This document shows, piece by piece, positions 8,513-18,489 of a stretch of 64,000 bases of DNA. Source of the DNA: Oxalobacteraceae bacterium UBA6018 (GTDB lineage: Bacteria > Pseudomonadota > Gammaproteobacteria > Burkholderiales > Burkholderiaceae_D). Position numbers and translations under genes: made by a program. Each line of letters starts with the position of its first letter. Position 1 is the stretch's first letter. Below the pieces are notes generated by a model. That model was not told the origin of the DNA and did not search any database. It saw only the letters and a list, made by a program, of their open reading frames with translations. The stretch lies in the NCBI GenBank assembly GCA_002428015.1, contig DIZW01000073.1, positions 1 to 64,000 on the forward strand, given 5' to 3'.

Positions 8513-8643
8513 GGGAGCTAGCGGCTCACGGCCAGGCGCTGGCCCTCGCTGTGCATGCGCGCGAAGTCGGCGGCCGGCACGGCGGGGCTGAACAGGTGGC
8601 CCTGCAGCTGGTCGCAGCCCAGGTCGCGCAGGAAGGCCATCTG
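7980..8643. repeat. direct repeat copy 2
   Basis: This 664-bp segment matches 5120-5825 apart from scattered substitutions, a 48-bp deletion and a net 6-bp insertion. Its left end abuts the IS66 fragment; its right end continues into the intact EAL gene. Copy 1 therefore keeps the intact receptor and copy 2 keeps the intact EAL gene. Confidence 0.9.
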
Positions 8644-10743
8644 CTCGGGCGTCTCCACGCCCTCGGCGACGATCTCCTGGCGCAGCTGCTGGGCCATGGT
8701 GACGATGGCCCGCGCGATGGCGCAATCGTTTTCCTCGTAGGGCAGACCGATCACGAAGGAGCGGTCGATCTTCAAGGTACTGATCGGGAATTTCTTCAGG
8801 TAGGCCAGGCTCGAATAGCCGGTGCCGAAATCGTCCAGCGCCAGTCCCAGGCCCATCGCCACCAGTTCGTTCATGATGGCGACGACGTTGTCGGTGCCGC
8901 GCACCAGCAAGCCCTCGGTAATCTCCAGCATGATCTGGGCCGGCTGCACGCCGTGCCGCTCCAGCACGTCGTGGATGCGCGCCGGCAGCAGGCGGTCGAA
9001 CTGGCGCGCCGACAGGTTGACGGCGATCGGCGGCATGGTCAGCCCGGCGTCCTGCCAGGCGCCGATCTGGCGGCAGGCTTCTTCCAGCACCCAGGTTCCG
9101 ATCTCGACGATCAGGCCGGTCTCCTCGGCCAGCGGGATGAACACGCCCGGCGAAATCATGCCGCGCTCCGGATGGCGCCAGCGGATCAGGGCCTCGGCGC
9201 CGACGATGCGCCCGCTGCGCAGGCTGACCTTGGGCTGGTAGTGCAGCTCGAGCTGGCGCTCGGCCAGCGCGGTGCGCAGCCCGGTTTCCAGGCGCAGATG
9301 CTCCTTGGCGCGCTGGTCCATCTCGTCGCGGTAGAACAGGAAGCTGCCGGCGTCGAGCTCCTGGGCCTTGGCCATGGCCACGTCGGCGAAACGCACCAAG
9401 GAGGCGGTGTCCATGCAGTCCTCGGGATACACCGCGATGCCGATGTCGGCGCTCACCTGCAGGCGGTTGCCGGCGATGAACAGCGGCGCGTGCAGGGACG
9501 CCAGCAGCTTCTGCGCGACGAAGCCGGCGTGCTCGCGCTTTTCGATGCTGGTCAGGGCCACCGCGAACTTGCTGCCGTCGATGCGGGCCAGGATGTCGGC
9601 GTCGCGCAGCAGGCGGCGGAACTGCTGGCCAATCTTGCACAGCAGCTCGCTGGCGACGTCGTGGCCGAGCGTGTCGCTGATGGCGCCGATGCGGCTCAGC
9701 TCCACCACCATCACCGCGCCATACTGCTGCATGCGGCGCGCTTCGCTCAGGGCCTGGTCGAGCAGGTGGTTGAACAGGGTGCGGTTGGGCAGGCCGGTCA
9801 GGGCGTCGTAGTTGGCCATGCGCTGCATGCGCGCCTCGGCGTCCTTGTGCACGCTGATGTCGGAAAACAGCGAGAAAGCGTGGGTGATCTTGCCCTCGGC
9901 GTTGCGCACCACGCTGATCGAGACCGACTGCGGGAACAGTTCACCGTTCTTGCGTTTGCCGATGATCTCGCCGCGCCACGCGGCCTGGCCCTGCATGGCG
10001 CCGCGCACCTTGGCGCGCAGCTCGGCGTCATGCACACCCGAGCGCAACAGGTCCGGGGTCTGGCCGATCGATTCGGCCGCCGAATAGCCGGTGATGCGCG
10101 TGAAGGCGCCGTTGACGGAGACGATGCGCTCACTGGCGTCGGTGATCAGGACGCCCTGCTCGCTGTCCTCGATGATGCGCGCGTGCAGGTGGCGCTTGTC
10201 CTCGTCGCTGAGCTGCTCGGCCATCCGCGCCAGGTGCACCAGCATGCCGGCCGGCTGGCCGGCGTCGTCGCGGATCAGCGACAGCGTCTGGCGCACCCAT
10301 ATCAGCTCGCCGCCGCGCGCGCGCCGGCGCACGTGGGTGCTCTGGCCGGCGCCCTCGCCGTGCAGCACGGCCACGCCCTCCTCGTCGTCGTCGGCGTACA
10401 GGAACAGCACGTGCCGGCCGAGCGCTTCGGCGCTGGCGTAGCCCAGCAGGGCCTGGGCACCGGCGTCCCAGCCGGTCAGGTAGCCGGCGGCGTCGAGTTC
10501 GATGAGCGCTTCCGGGCCGGCCTGCACGCGGTCGTCGTCGTCGTCGGCCGCTGTGCGCGCTGGCGCGGCGGCCCGGGCGGCTGGTGCGCAGGCGTGCACG
10601 TCGGCCGGGGGCGCCGCGCGTTCGGCCTGGAGTTCTTCCAGCGCCGCTTCGAGCCGCGCCAGTGTCTTGGCAAGCGCGTCGCCTTCGAGCGCGCGCGCCG
10701 CGCGCGCCAGGATCAGGCTGCGCTCGAGCGCCGAATCAGCCAT
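8518..10743 (-). CDS. PAS-PAS-GGDEF-EAL protein, probable c-di-GMP phosphodiesterase
   Basis: 741 residues from the ATG at 10743. Two PAS domains (about 75-190 and 195-310; [16 protein letters not shown] begins the second) precede a GGDEF domain (about 315-480). Its active-site motif is degenerate, with IDGSKF near residue 389 in place of GGDEF, so cyclase activity is unlikely. The EAL domain (about 490-735) keeps [37 protein letters not shown] and EGVET. It therefore probably hydrolyses c-di-GMP under control of the PAS sensors. The ATG overlaps the stop of the HDOD gene upstream (ATGGCTGA), indicating translational coupling. The last ~40 codons are duplicated at 5701-5825. Confidence 0.93.
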   Translation of the reverse strand: MADSALERSLILARAARALEGDALAKTLARLEAALEELQAERAAPPADVHACAPAARAAAPARTAADDDDDRVQAGPEALIELDAAGYLTGWDAGAQALLGYASAEALGRHVLFLYADDDEEGVAVLHGEGAGQSTHVRRRARGGELIWVRQTLSLIRDDAGQPAGMLVHLARMAEQLSDEDKRHLHARIIEDSEQGVLITDASERIVSVNGAFTRITGYSAAESIGQTPDLLRSGVHDAELRAKVRGAMQGQAAWRGEIIGKRKNGELFPQSVSISVVRNAEGKITHAFSLFSDISVHKDAEARMQRMANYDALTGLPNRTLFNHLLDQALSEARRMQQYGAVMVVELSRIGAISDTLGHDVASELLCKIGQQFRRLLRDADILARIDGSKFAVALTSIEKREHAGFVAQKLLASLHAPLFIAGNRLQVSADIGIAVYPEDCMDTASLVRFADVAMAKAQELDAGSFLFYRDEMDQRAKEHLRLETGLRTALAERQLELHYQPKVSLRSGRIVGAEALIRWRHPERGMISPGVFIPLAEETGLIVEIGTWVLEEACRQIGAWQDAGLTMPPIAVNLSARQFDRLLPARIHDVLERHGVQPAQIMLEITEGLLVRGTDNVVAIMNELVAMGLGLALDDFGTGYSSLAYLKKFPISTLKIDRSFVIGLPYEENDCAIARAIVTMAQQLRQEIVAEGVETPEQMAFLRDLGCDQLQGHLFSPAVPAADFARMHSEGQRLAVSR

Positions 10744-11728
10744 TGGCGCCGCCTTGCGATTCGCGCAGCGCGCCCAGCATCCACGCGCTGGCGTCGGCCA
10801 TGCTGGCGTTGAAGTCCTCGGCGGACAACTGCAGCGCCGCCAGTTGCGCGGCCAGCGCGTCGAAATCGGCCCGCTCGGCCGTCTCCACCAGTGCCAGCAG
10901 CGCGCCCAGTTCGCCACCGCGATCGAGCAGCGCGTCCTGCACCGCCTCGCCCAGCGGCAGCGGCGCCAGCAGCTCGGCCAGCGGCAGGCCGAACAACACG
11001 CCGAGCAGCGAGAACATCCCGGCCATGAAGGCCTGCTCCTGGGTCGGCTTATCGAGCCCGCGCAGCTTGGCCAGCTGCTCGAGCGCGCTCGCACGCACGG
11101 CCACGCGCGCGAGCAGCATGCCGGAGCGCACATCGCCCTGGCGCGCCGCGAACAGCATCAGGTTGAGCCAGCGCCGCAATTGCTGGCGGCCCAGGATCAG
11201 CAGGGCCTGGGCGAAGCTGGTGATCTTGCGGCCCACGCCCATGCCGAGCGAATTGACCAGCCTGAGCAGCTGATAGGACAGGGTCGGATCCTGGCGCAGC
11301 AGGTTCTCGATCTCGTGGGTGTCGGCGTCGGCGGCGACCCGCTGCACCAGTTGCAGGGCCAGCATGCGCGAGGCGGCATGGGCGCCCGGCGCCTTGGCCG
11401 GCGCGGCCAGGAACCAGTCGCCGTCTATCCAGGCGGCGCCGGTCGGCGCGGAAAGGGCCGGCAGGGCCGCGTCGGCGCGCAGCAGCGCAGTCGGCGCCAA
11501 AGCGCGCCAGCCAGCCAGTTCCAGGGCGGCGGCCAGCGCCGGGTCGCCACCGGGCCGGTACAGGCAGGCCAGCTGGGCGGGGAAACCGGCGCACGGCGCG
11601 GCCGCGACCAGCGCGGCCAGTGCCGGCGCCGCGCCGTGGCCGTGCTCGAGCAGCAGCGCGGCGGGCGCGCCGCCCAGGTCCGCCAGGACGCGAAAGTACA
11701 CCGGCGGGACGGGATCGGATAAATGCAT
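10736..11728 (-). CDS. HDOD domain protein (YuxH-like signalling protein)
   Basis: 330 residues. The C-terminal two thirds form an HDOD domain: [21 protein letters not shown], then [19 protein letters not shown] and [19 protein letters not shown]. The N-terminal part (about 1-120) resembles the degenerate EAL-like region of YuxH-type proteins but keeps no EAL motif. HDOD proteins act as regulators in c-di-GMP, chemotaxis or stress signalling without a known catalytic step. Its stop overlaps the start of the EAL phosphodiesterase, so the two make one signalling operon. Confidence 0.85.
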   Translation of the reverse strand: MHLSDPVPPVYFRVLADLGGAPAALLLEHGHGAAPALAALVAAAPCAGFPAQLACLYRPGGDPALAAALELAGWRALAPTALLRADAALPALSAPTGAAWIDGDWFLAAPAKAPGAHAASRMLALQLVQRVAADADTHEIENLLRQDPTLSYQLLRLVNSLGMGVGRKITSFAQALLILGRQQLRRWLNLMLFAARQGDVRSGMLLARVAVRASALEQLAKLRGLDKPTQEQAFMAGMFSLLGVLFGLPLAELLAPLPLGEAVQDALLDRGGELGALLALVETAERADFDALAAQLAALQLSAEDFNASMADASAWMLGALRESQGGANG

Positions 11729-11872
11729 TGTGATAAACGGTGGGGATGGCGGCGTATTGCGTATATGTTACTCCCCAGCATCAAATTACACCACGCTTTC
11801 CAGCGCGAGCCGCACGGGAAGTGTGCATCTCTTGTCACTACGTCATCTGCGCGCCCGGCAAATGCCAGTGCC

Positions 11873-12124
11873 ATGTCGCTGTTCACCCCGCAGCCCCGCC
11901 GGTTGTCGGCGGAACTCATACGCAATGTCACCAGCCGGCCGGAGAAGTTAGTCGCCGAGCAAAAGATCTGGCTTAAACAGGTGCGCGACAAGTGCGATGA
12001 AACGGCCTGCCTGCGGTCCACGGTCAACGAGTGCATCGATGCGCTACGACGCCAATGGACCGATCTTATGGATAGCACACAGAAAAAATCGGATATGCCA
12101 AGGATGTATTTGCTTCCGACATGA
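11873..12124 (+). pseudogene. LprI-like (DUF1311-type) fragment, probably frameshifted
   Basis: The frame holds LVAEQKIWLKQVRDKC and CLRSTVNECIDALR, which resemble the C-terminal helix of the LprI/DUF1311 lysozyme-inhibitor-like domain (WL..VRD.C....CL...Y..RI). The expected N-terminal Cys segment is not readable. The frame ends at 12124, just where a second frame carrying the rest of a plausible secreted protein opens (12076-12738). One frameshift near 12080 would join them. The start given is only the nearest Met before the recognisable part. GC is lower than in neighbouring genes. Confidence 0.4.
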
Positions 12125-12738
12125 TGACTTGGCCCAAAGATGCCAATCGCATCGTCGTGATGTTCGCCACCCAGGCTTCCGCAACCCACGCTTCTCCAAC
12201 AACAAACGCCGATCACGGGCCAAATCAGGATGAGGACGTCGACGTTGACTTGTATGTCATCGACAGCTCGAACCGCAATATCCTCCAGCACGGGACCGAC
12301 ACGATTACCTCGGATGCGATAACACTGAATTATATAGGCTTGGATAGAACCGACTATGCCTCCCGGTTAAGCGCGCCAGTTTTCGGCCTTACCACGTCTC
12401 ACTCTCACATCGGGTGCGCCGGATACTCAAAGAGTTCGATACACCTGTATGTGGCGTCAGGAAAAACCGTGAACGGCATTCTGTCCGAAATTGCGACTAG
12501 TACGTCCCAGGGCATGTGCGGAACGGCTTGTGAATATACGCGCCGACGGCGTGATCTGCGCTTTTCCGGTCCGGCCGGCCAGCGCTACCCGGACCTGTAC
12601 ATTGGCGAGAAGTCAAAGGTAGGCAAAGACAATCCGAAAGGGCCGAAAGGCGCTTGCAACACCACAAACTCCCAAAATGAGTACAAGCTGCATTTCGATG
12701 GCGTTCAATATCCCATTTCGGAACCGTTGGAGTATTGA
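12121..12738 (+). CDS. hypothetical protein, likely C-terminal part of the interrupted LprI-like gene
   Basis: 205 residues with no recognised domain. The frame is in fact open from 12076, reading YAKDVFASDMMTWPKD ahead of the first Met, which suggests that the ATG is internal. DVDLYVIDSSNRNILQ and HLYVASGKTVNGIL are patterns I have seen in C-terminal regions attached to LprI-like domains in related betaproteobacterial proteins (recollection, not a search). Codon use is more AT-rich than the flanks, in keeping with acquired or decaying DNA. Confidence 0.45.
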   Translation: MMTWPKDANRIVVMFATQASATHASPTTNADHGPNQDEDVDVDLYVIDSSNRNILQHGTDTITSDAITLNYIGLDRTDYASRLSAPVFGLTTSHSHIGCAGYSKSSIHLYVASGKTVNGILSEIATSTSQGMCGTACEYTRRRRDLRFSGPAGQRYPDLYIGEKSKVGKDNPKGPKGACNTTNSQNEYKLHFDGVQYPISEPLEY

Positions 12739-13048
12739 ACTGCGGGCCTACACATCAGAAGATGGGGGGAATTCCAGCCAATGACTGTGTGTACGCCTTG
12801 GTGCATATGCGGTGCAACATTTATATCGAAACTCAAAATTCGGTGGACGCGACTGACCGTGTCGGCAAACAGATACTGCCCAACCCACAACCTCAAATCG
12901 CTCCTGCATTGAACGACGGCTTTGGAGAATGCTGAATTGCCGCATTTTAGTTGATATGCATATTCCGCCAATCGCAATTAAGCTTACCTTCATCATGTTC
13001 CGGCGTTGATTGGTATAATTGATATCCATTAAATCAACACCAATTCAC
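12739..13048. other. intergenic, no convincing gene
   Basis: 310 bp of relatively AT-rich sequence. Short frames on both strands (for example 12735-12935 plus, 12705-12977 minus) have no recognisable motif or ribosome binding site. The right end holds the promoter of the small lipoprotein gene, described separately. Confidence 0.6.
13005..13038 (+). promoter_or_regulatory. candidate promoter with inverted repeat
   Basis: A perfect -10 hexamer TATAAT lies at 13014-13019. It is enclosed by the inverted repeat GTTGATT (13005-13011) and AATCAAC (13032-13038), which could be an operator. The start codon of the small lipoprotein follows at 13049. No strong -35 hexamer is evident. Confidence 0.4.
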
Positions 13049-13261
13049 ATGCGCATCACCGTTCTCTTTACTGCCCTGGCTTTGGCATCGGAATTATCGG
13101 CCTGTAGCACCGCCAACATTTATGACTCCCTGCAAGACCATGAACGCGACCGTTGCAGCGCAATGAGCGACCCTGACCGCACAACTTGCATGAACCGCTC
13201 CTCGACCAGCTACGACGATTACAAGAAGCAGCGAGACCAGGCCACTGGCAAGCGCAACTAA
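13049..13261 (+). CDS. small lipoprotein, hypothetical
   Basis: 70 residues from the ATG at 13049. A signal with lipobox L-S-A-C ends near residue 17, leaving a short, charged, Cys-containing mature chain (DRCSAMSDPDRTTCMNRSS) ending YDDYKKQRDQATGKRN. It is likely anchored in the outer membrane. The function is unknown. A longer start at 13019 would destroy the signal architecture. The serine hydrolase begins 11 bp after its stop, so both may share a transcript. Confidence 0.65.
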   Translation: MRITVLFTALALASELSACSTANIYDSLQDHERDRCSAMSDPDRTTCMNRSSTSYDDYKKQRDQATGKRN

Positions 13262-13272
13262 GGCGCATCAAG

Positions 13273-14403
13273 ATGTCCCGGCCGCTACGCATGGTGCCCG
13301 CGCGCTGCGCTCTGATCATCGGCATGACGCTGCTCGGTGTCTGTGCTACGTCACAGGCCGCCGCCGATGCACTGCCAGCCCAGGCGCAGGATGAGGGCGC
13401 AGCCGAACGCGTGCGTGCCATCGACGCCATGCTGCAGCGCTATCTCAAGCCCGGCGTACCGGGTGCGGTGGTATTGGTAACCGACCATGGCAAGCCCCTG
13501 TTCCGCAAAGCCTACGGCCTGGCCAAGGTCAGCGAAAACGTCGCGCTCGATCCCGGAATGAGCTTGCGTGTCGGCTCCATCACCAAGCAATTTACGGCAG
13601 CGGCAATCATGCTGCTGGCTGAGCAAGGTAAGCTCGCGGTGTCCGACAAGGTGGGGCAATACCTGCCTGCTTTCGCCGGGGCGGACAGCCCGGTCACCAT
13701 CGAGCATTTGCTCACGCACACCTCCGGCATCCGGAATTACACCGAGCTGCCGCACTTCGTCGAACGAATGAACTCGGATGTCAGCGTGGAGGATGGCATC
13801 GCCTTCTTCAAAGACGCCAAACCTGAATTTGCCCAAGGTGACCGCTTTGCATACAGCAATTCCAACTACTTCCTGCTGGGCGCCATCATCGAGCGCGTGT
13901 CCGGCATGCCATACGCGGACTTCATGGCCAGCAAGGTCTTCGAGCCGCTGCAGCTGACGCATACCCGTATCGAAACCGGCGCCGCTCCTGCCGACGTCAT
14001 CGGCTACACACAGGAACGCCGCAAGGTGACCGTGTCGCCGGATTACAGCATGCGCTGGCCTTACGCGGCAGGCGCGTTGCGCACCAGTGTCGATGACCTG
14101 GCACTGTGGGACCAGGCTATCGTTCACGGCAAGTTGCTGAAACCCGAATCCTGGCAGCGGATGGCCACCAGTTACCGCCTGCACGGCATACGCGCGACAG
14201 GCTATGGCTACGGCTTTTTCATCCGCAGCATACGGGGCAAAGCGGCGCTTGAACACGGTGGCGATATCGGCGGCTTCAGCGCCGACATGATGCGCTTCCC
14301 GCAGGAGGAAATTTTCATCGCCGTGCTGGCGAACAATGACGCTGGCGACCCTGCTCCAGACGAGCTGGCGGCAAAGATCGCGGCCCTCGTCCTGCCACGC
14401 TGA
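13273..14403 (+). CDS. serine hydrolase, class C beta-lactamase/penicillin-binding-protein-like family
   Basis: 376 residues with a signal peptide (about 1-35, ALIIGMTLLGVCATSQAAA). The family motifs are present in order: SxxK as S-I-T-K in VGSITKQFTAAAI, YxN as Y-S-N in FAYSNSNYFLLG, and HGG near the C-terminus in LEHGGDIGGF. THTSGIRNY is also typical. Enzymes of this family hydrolyse or rearrange ester, amide or D-peptide substrates in the periplasm; most are not resistance enzymes and the substrate here is undefined. The ATG at 13273 was chosen over 13186 because it opens the signal. Confidence 0.9.
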   Translation: MSRPLRMVPARCALIIGMTLLGVCATSQAAADALPAQAQDEGAAERVRAIDAMLQRYLKPGVPGAVVLVTDHGKPLFRKAYGLAKVSENVALDPGMSLRVGSITKQFTAAAIMLLAEQGKLAVSDKVGQYLPAFAGADSPVTIEHLLTHTSGIRNYTELPHFVERMNSDVSVEDGIAFFKDAKPEFAQGDRFAYSNSNYFLLGAIIERVSGMPYADFMASKVFEPLQLTHTRIETGAAPADVIGYTQERRKVTVSPDYSMRWPYAAGALRTSVDDLALWDQAIVHGKLLKPESWQRMATSYRLHGIRATGYGYGFFIRSIRGKAALEHGGDIGGFSADMMRFPQEEIFIAVLANNDAGDPAPDELAAKIAALVLPR

Positions 14404-14414
14404 ACGAAGTCATC

Positions 14415-14531
14415 ATGGCGGCTGACCCTGCCTTGTGTTCCGCCCTGCTGACCGCCATGTTCGCAGCGTTTCTGCCGGGCTGCACTGCACCGGAACTATC
14501 GCATTCTACCGCTACCGCCCCCCCTCTTTAA
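14415..14531 (+). CDS. very short lipoprotein-like peptide
   Basis: A 38-codon frame starts 11 bp after the serine hydrolase stop. It has a hydrophobic stretch followed by L-P-G-C, a lipobox-like site at residues 20-23, then a Ser/Thr/Ala/Pro tail. It resembles a minimal lipoprotein but could be chance in GC-rich DNA. No clear Shine-Dalgarno is visible. Confidence 0.3.
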   Translation: MAADPALCSALLTAMFAAFLPGCTAPELSHSTATAPPL

Positions 14532-14532
14532 A

Positions 14533-15480
14533 TCAGCGGGCCGGCCCCGGCGTCTGGTGATCAGCACCCGGCAAATGCCCGCACAGGCGCGCGAACAGGC
14601 CGGCCTGCTGGGTGCGCTCGCGCCACCAGCGCAGCGCGGCGCCCTCCTCGCCCACGCGCCAGGCCACGTAGAAGGGCTCCGGCGCGCGCACCTCCTCGAC
14701 CTGCTTTTCGACCAGCAGGCCGGCCTCGATGGCGGGCCGGGCGCAGGGCTCGGGCAGGAAGCCGAAGCCGAAACCGGCCACTTGCAGCAGGTACTTGGCG
14801 TGCATGGTCGGCACCGTCAGGCTGTCCTGCCCGAACAGCAGGCCGACCGTGCGCGGGACCATGTTGCGGGCGGAATCGGCCACCACCACGGCGCGGTGCT
14901 CCTGCAACTGGCCGCGCCCGAGCGGCCCGGGCAGCGCGGCCAGCGGGTGGCTGGGCGCGACGGCGAACACGAACTCCATGGTGCCGATCGGGCGCGCCAC
15001 GTAGCCGCCGCCGGCCGGCCCGTGGCCGGCCACGCCGATGAGCAGGTCGGCGCGGCGGTCGAGCAAGGCTTCCCAAGGCCCGGACAGGGTCTCCTGGACG
15101 ATGCGCAGGCGGGTCTGCTCGGCGATCGCGTAGAAGGCGCGCATGTCGGGCGCGAGCGCGGCCGGCGCGAACATCGAATCCATGCCGATGGCCAGCTCGG
15201 TTTCCCAGCCCGAGGCCACGCGCCGCACGCGGTGTTCGAGGTCCTGGGCGGCCTTGACCAGGAAGCGCCCTTCCTTGAGCAGCTCGCGCCCGGCCGCGGT
15301 CAGCGTGACGCGCGGGCCGTTACGCTCGAATACCTGCACCGACAGGTCGTCCTCGAGCTTGCTGACGGTGTAGGAGACGGTCGACGGCACCCGGTGCAAC
15401 TCCGTGGCGGCCTTGGCGAAGGAGCCCCGACGGTCGATGGCGTCGAGAATCTGCAGGGCTTCCAGGCTCAGTCTCAGCAT
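14533..15480 (-). CDS. LysR-family transcriptional regulator
   Basis: 315 residues from the ATG at 15480. The N-terminal winged helix-turn-helix reads LEALQILDAIDRRGSFAKAATELHRVPSTVSYTVSKLEDDL. The rest is the two-lobed effector-binding domain. It is divergent from the pirin gene, and this pairing suggests that it regulates that gene. An in-frame start at 15540 would add residues before the usual MLRLSLEAL beginning and is less likely. Confidence 0.92.
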   Translation of the reverse strand: MLRLSLEALQILDAIDRRGSFAKAATELHRVPSTVSYTVSKLEDDLSVQVFERNGPRVTLTAAGRELLKEGRFLVKAAQDLEHRVRRVASGWETELAIGMDSMFAPAALAPDMRAFYAIAEQTRLRIVQETLSGPWEALLDRRADLLIGVAGHGPAGGGYVARPIGTMEFVFAVAPSHPLAALPGPLGRGQLQEHRAVVVADSARNMVPRTVGLLFGQDSLTVPTMHAKYLLQVAGFGFGFLPEPCARPAIEAGLLVEKQVEEVRAPEPFYVAWRVGEEGAALRWWRERTQQAGLFARLCGHLPGADHQTPGPAR

Positions 15481-15613
15481 GGCGCCAACCGTTCGATATT
15501 TTCGATCATAGAGTGCGAAATTTTCCGTTTTTTGATTCAATCCCGGGCGATTATACTGCGTACATCGCTTTCGAAATTATTGCATATTAACCGCAGCACA
15601 ACAGGAGATCGCC
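15481..15613. promoter_or_regulatory. divergent LysR/pirin promoter region
   Basis: 133 bp of markedly AT-rich sequence between the two divergent genes. It contains repeated TTCGA/CGAAA-type motifs (for example TTCGATATTTTCGAT near 15492 and TTTCGAAATTA near 15570), which have the T-N11-A look of LysR boxes. The pirin gene has an AGGAG ribosome site at its end. The exact operator was not resolved. Confidence 0.4.
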
Positions 15614-16315
<702 letters not shown>

Positions 16316-16323
16316 AGATGGTT

Positions 16324-16360
16324 GCGGGGCCGGGGCGCGCCATGCGCCGGCCCCGCTTTT
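16324..16360 (+). terminator. Rho-independent terminator after pirin gene
   Basis: A 10-bp GC stem (16324-16333 with 16347-16356) is followed by TTTT. It lies 9 bp after the pirin stop and ahead of ribA. Confidence 0.8.
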
Positions 16361-16435
16361 AGAGCCCCGGGCCCAACGGCCATCCCGGTTTTCCGCTACA
16401 CTTGCGGCTACAGCAATAGATTCGAGCCCACCGCC

Positions 16436-17080
16436 ATGCCCTCCGCCGTCCCTGACAACCTGTTGGATTACACCACGTCGTGCGCGCTGCCGACCCCTTG
16501 GGCGCAGTTCACGCTGCACGCCTTCGTCGAGCACGCGACGGGCAAGGAGCATCTGGCAATGACCTTGGGCGACATCGGCGACGGCGAGCCGGTGCTGGCG
16601 CGCGTGCATTCCGAATGTCTGACCGGCGACGTGCTGTTTTCGCAACGCTGCGACTGCGGCGCCCAGCTTGAAGGCGCGCTCAAGCGCATCGCCGAGGAAG
16701 GCCGCGGCATCCTGCTGTACCTGCGCCAGGAAGGGCGCGGCATCGGGCTGGTCAACAAGATCCGCGCCTACCGCCTGCAGGAAGCCGGCGCCGACACCGT
16801 CGAGGCCAACCTGGCCCTGGGCTTTCATGCCGATGCGCGCAATTACGAATTGTGCGAGCCGATGCTGGCGCAGTTCGGCATCAAGCGCCTGCGCCTGATG
16901 ACCAACAATCCGCGCAAGATCGACGCCATGGAGAAGCTCGGCGTGGAGGTCAGCGAGCGCGTGCCGCTGCTGGTGAACCGCAACGCGTTCAACAATGCTT
17001 ATCTGAACACCAAGGCGGCCAAGCTCGGGCATATGATGGCGCCGCTACCGGCCACCGTGGCCGAGGACGGCGAACTTTAA
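16436..17080 (+). CDS. ribA: GTP cyclohydrolase II
   Basis: 214 residues from the ATG at 16436. It converts GTP to 2,5-diamino-6-ribosylamino-pyrimidinone phosphate, formate and pyrophosphate, the first step of riboflavin synthesis. Zinc ligands are seen as C...CDCG in [20 protein letters not shown], and the catalytic stretch is [29 protein letters not shown] is also characteristic. It is a stand-alone RibA without a RibB domain. The upstream in-frame extension to 16322 crosses the terminator and is rejected. There is no FMN riboswitch in the short leader. Confidence 0.96.
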   Translation: MPSAVPDNLLDYTTSCALPTPWAQFTLHAFVEHATGKEHLAMTLGDIGDGEPVLARVHSECLTGDVLFSQRCDCGAQLEGALKRIAEEGRGILLYLRQEGRGIGLVNKIRAYRLQEAGADTVEANLALGFHADARNYELCEPMLAQFGIKRLRLMTNNPRKIDAMEKLGVEVSERVPLLVNRNAFNNAYLNTKAAKLGHMMAPLPATVAEDGEL

Positions 17081-17139
17081 TTTCGCCATTCACGCCATCT
17101 GGTGAGAAGATAGCGCATCGTCTCCGTCCGAAAGATTGC

Positions 17140-18489
17140 ATGAAATCCGTTTATTTCGCCGCGATGTTGGGCTGCCTTGGCGCGCTGGGCAGCGCCGCGG
17201 CCGCGCCGGCGGTTCCTGCGCCGGCCGTCAATATGCCCGCGCCGGCCGGTGACGCCAGCGCCGCCCTGCCGCCCCCCTCCTCGTCAGCGCAAAAACTGTA
17301 TTCCGCCGCCAAGGGCGACCTGCTGCAGATCCGCATGCTGCTGCGCAATGGTGGCAGCCAGTCCTCGGTCGGCTCGGGCTTCCTGGTCGGCACCAGCAAC
17401 CTGGTGCTGACGAATTACCACGTGGTGTCGCAGATGGCGCTCGACCCGGACGTCTACACGGGAGAATTCATCGACACCGACGGCAAGCGCGGCCCGGTCG
17501 AACTGCTGGCCGTAGACGTGCTGCACGACCTGGCCGTGGCGCGCATCAACCGCAACGGCACCGGTTTCTTCCGCATCCCTGAACGCCTCGTCACCCTGAC
17601 CCAGGGCCAGTACCTTTACTCGCTGGGCAATCCGCTCGACCTGGGCTTCGCCATCTCCGAAGGCGCGTACAACGGCATCATCTCGCGCAGCTTCTACGAC
17701 CAGCTGATGTTCACCGGCCCGATCAACGCTGGCATGAGCGGCGGACCGAGCGTGACCGCCGACGGCATGGTAGCCGGGATCAACGTCTCCAAGCGCACCG
17801 ACGGCGAGTCGGTCAGCTTCCTGGTGCCGGTGCGCTTCGCCCAGGAGCTGCTCAAGAAGGTGGCCGGACAGGCCAAGCCGCCGAAGGACTTCAATCCGCT
17901 GATCGGCCAGCAGCTGCTGGCGCACCAGGGCGCCATGATCGACCGCCTGCTGGCCACCCCGCTCTCGCTCAAGTCGATGGGACCGTACCAGGTGCCGGTG
18001 CGCGAATCGGACCAGGTGCGCTGCTGGGGGCGCTCGAACGTCAAGGCCGAGGCCAGCTTCAACGCCGTCACCATCGCCTGTTCGATGGAGTCGGCGATCT
18101 ACGTGTCGGAGTCGCAGCAGACCGGGCAGGTGTCGATGACCCACCAGTACGTGCGTTCGACCAGCCTGGGCCCGCTGCGCTTCGCCGCCCTGGCCACCAC
18201 CCTGTTCAAGACCGACGACCTGGGCGGCAGCAAGGACACGCGCCTGACCGGGCCGTCCTGCACCGAGCAGTTCGTCAAGAACCGCCGGCTGCCGCTGCGC
18301 GCGGTGACCTGCGTGCGCGCCTACCGCAAGTTCGCCGGCCTGTATAAATTCACGCTGCTCACGGCCACCACCGACGATCCGGCCGCGAACCTGCAAAGCC
18401 GGCTGGACGTGGTCGGCGTGTCGTACGCGAACGGCATGCGCACCACGCGCGCCTTCCTGGCGGCGCTGGACCGGACGGGCAAACAATGA
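17140..18489 (+). CDS. secreted trypsin-like serine protease
   Basis: 449 residues from the ATG at 17140. A signal peptide (about 1-21) and an Ala/Pro-rich linker precede a trypsin-2 type domain. Its triad is visible: His in LTNYHVV, Asp in DVLHDLAVARI and Ser in NAGMSGGP. An additional ~180-residue C-terminal domain, with Cys pairs (QVRCWGR, TIACSM, GPSCTEQF), has no family I recognise. No PDZ domain is present, so it is not a DegP type. The stop overlaps the FHA gene start (ATGA), so it is translationally coupled to that gene. Confidence 0.85.
   Translation: MKSVYFAAMLGCLGALGSAAAAPAVPAPAVNMPAPAGDASAALPPPSSSAQKLYSAAKGDLLQIRMLLRNGGSQSSVGSGFLVGTSNLVLTNYHVVSQMALDPDVYTGEFIDTDGKRGPVELLAVDVLHDLAVARINRNGTGFFRIPERLVTLTQGQYLYSLGNPLDLGFAISEGAYNGIISRSFYDQLMFTGPINAGMSGGPSVTADGMVAGINVSKRTDGESVSFLVPVRFAQELLKKVAGQAKPPKDFNPLIGQQLLAHQGAMIDRLLATPLSLKSMGPYQVPVRESDQVRCWGRSNVKAEASFNAVTIACSMESAIYVSESQQTGQVSMTHQYVRSTSLGPLRFAALATTLFKTDDLGGSKDTRLTGPSCTEQFVKNRRLPLRAVTCVRAYRKFAGLYKFTLLTATTDDPAANLQSRLDVVGVSYANGMRTTRAFLAALDRTGKQ

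Noticed and set aside
13273..14403. Antibiotic-resistance AmpC beta-lactamase
   Set aside because: The SITK/YSN/HGG motifs define the broader serine hydrolase family. KTG is absent and overall sequence looks like an esterase or D-peptidase, so a resistance call is not supported.
16361..16435. FMN riboswitch ahead of ribA
   Set aside because: The leader between the pirin terminator and ribA is only 75 bp and lacks the conserved RFN element blocks.
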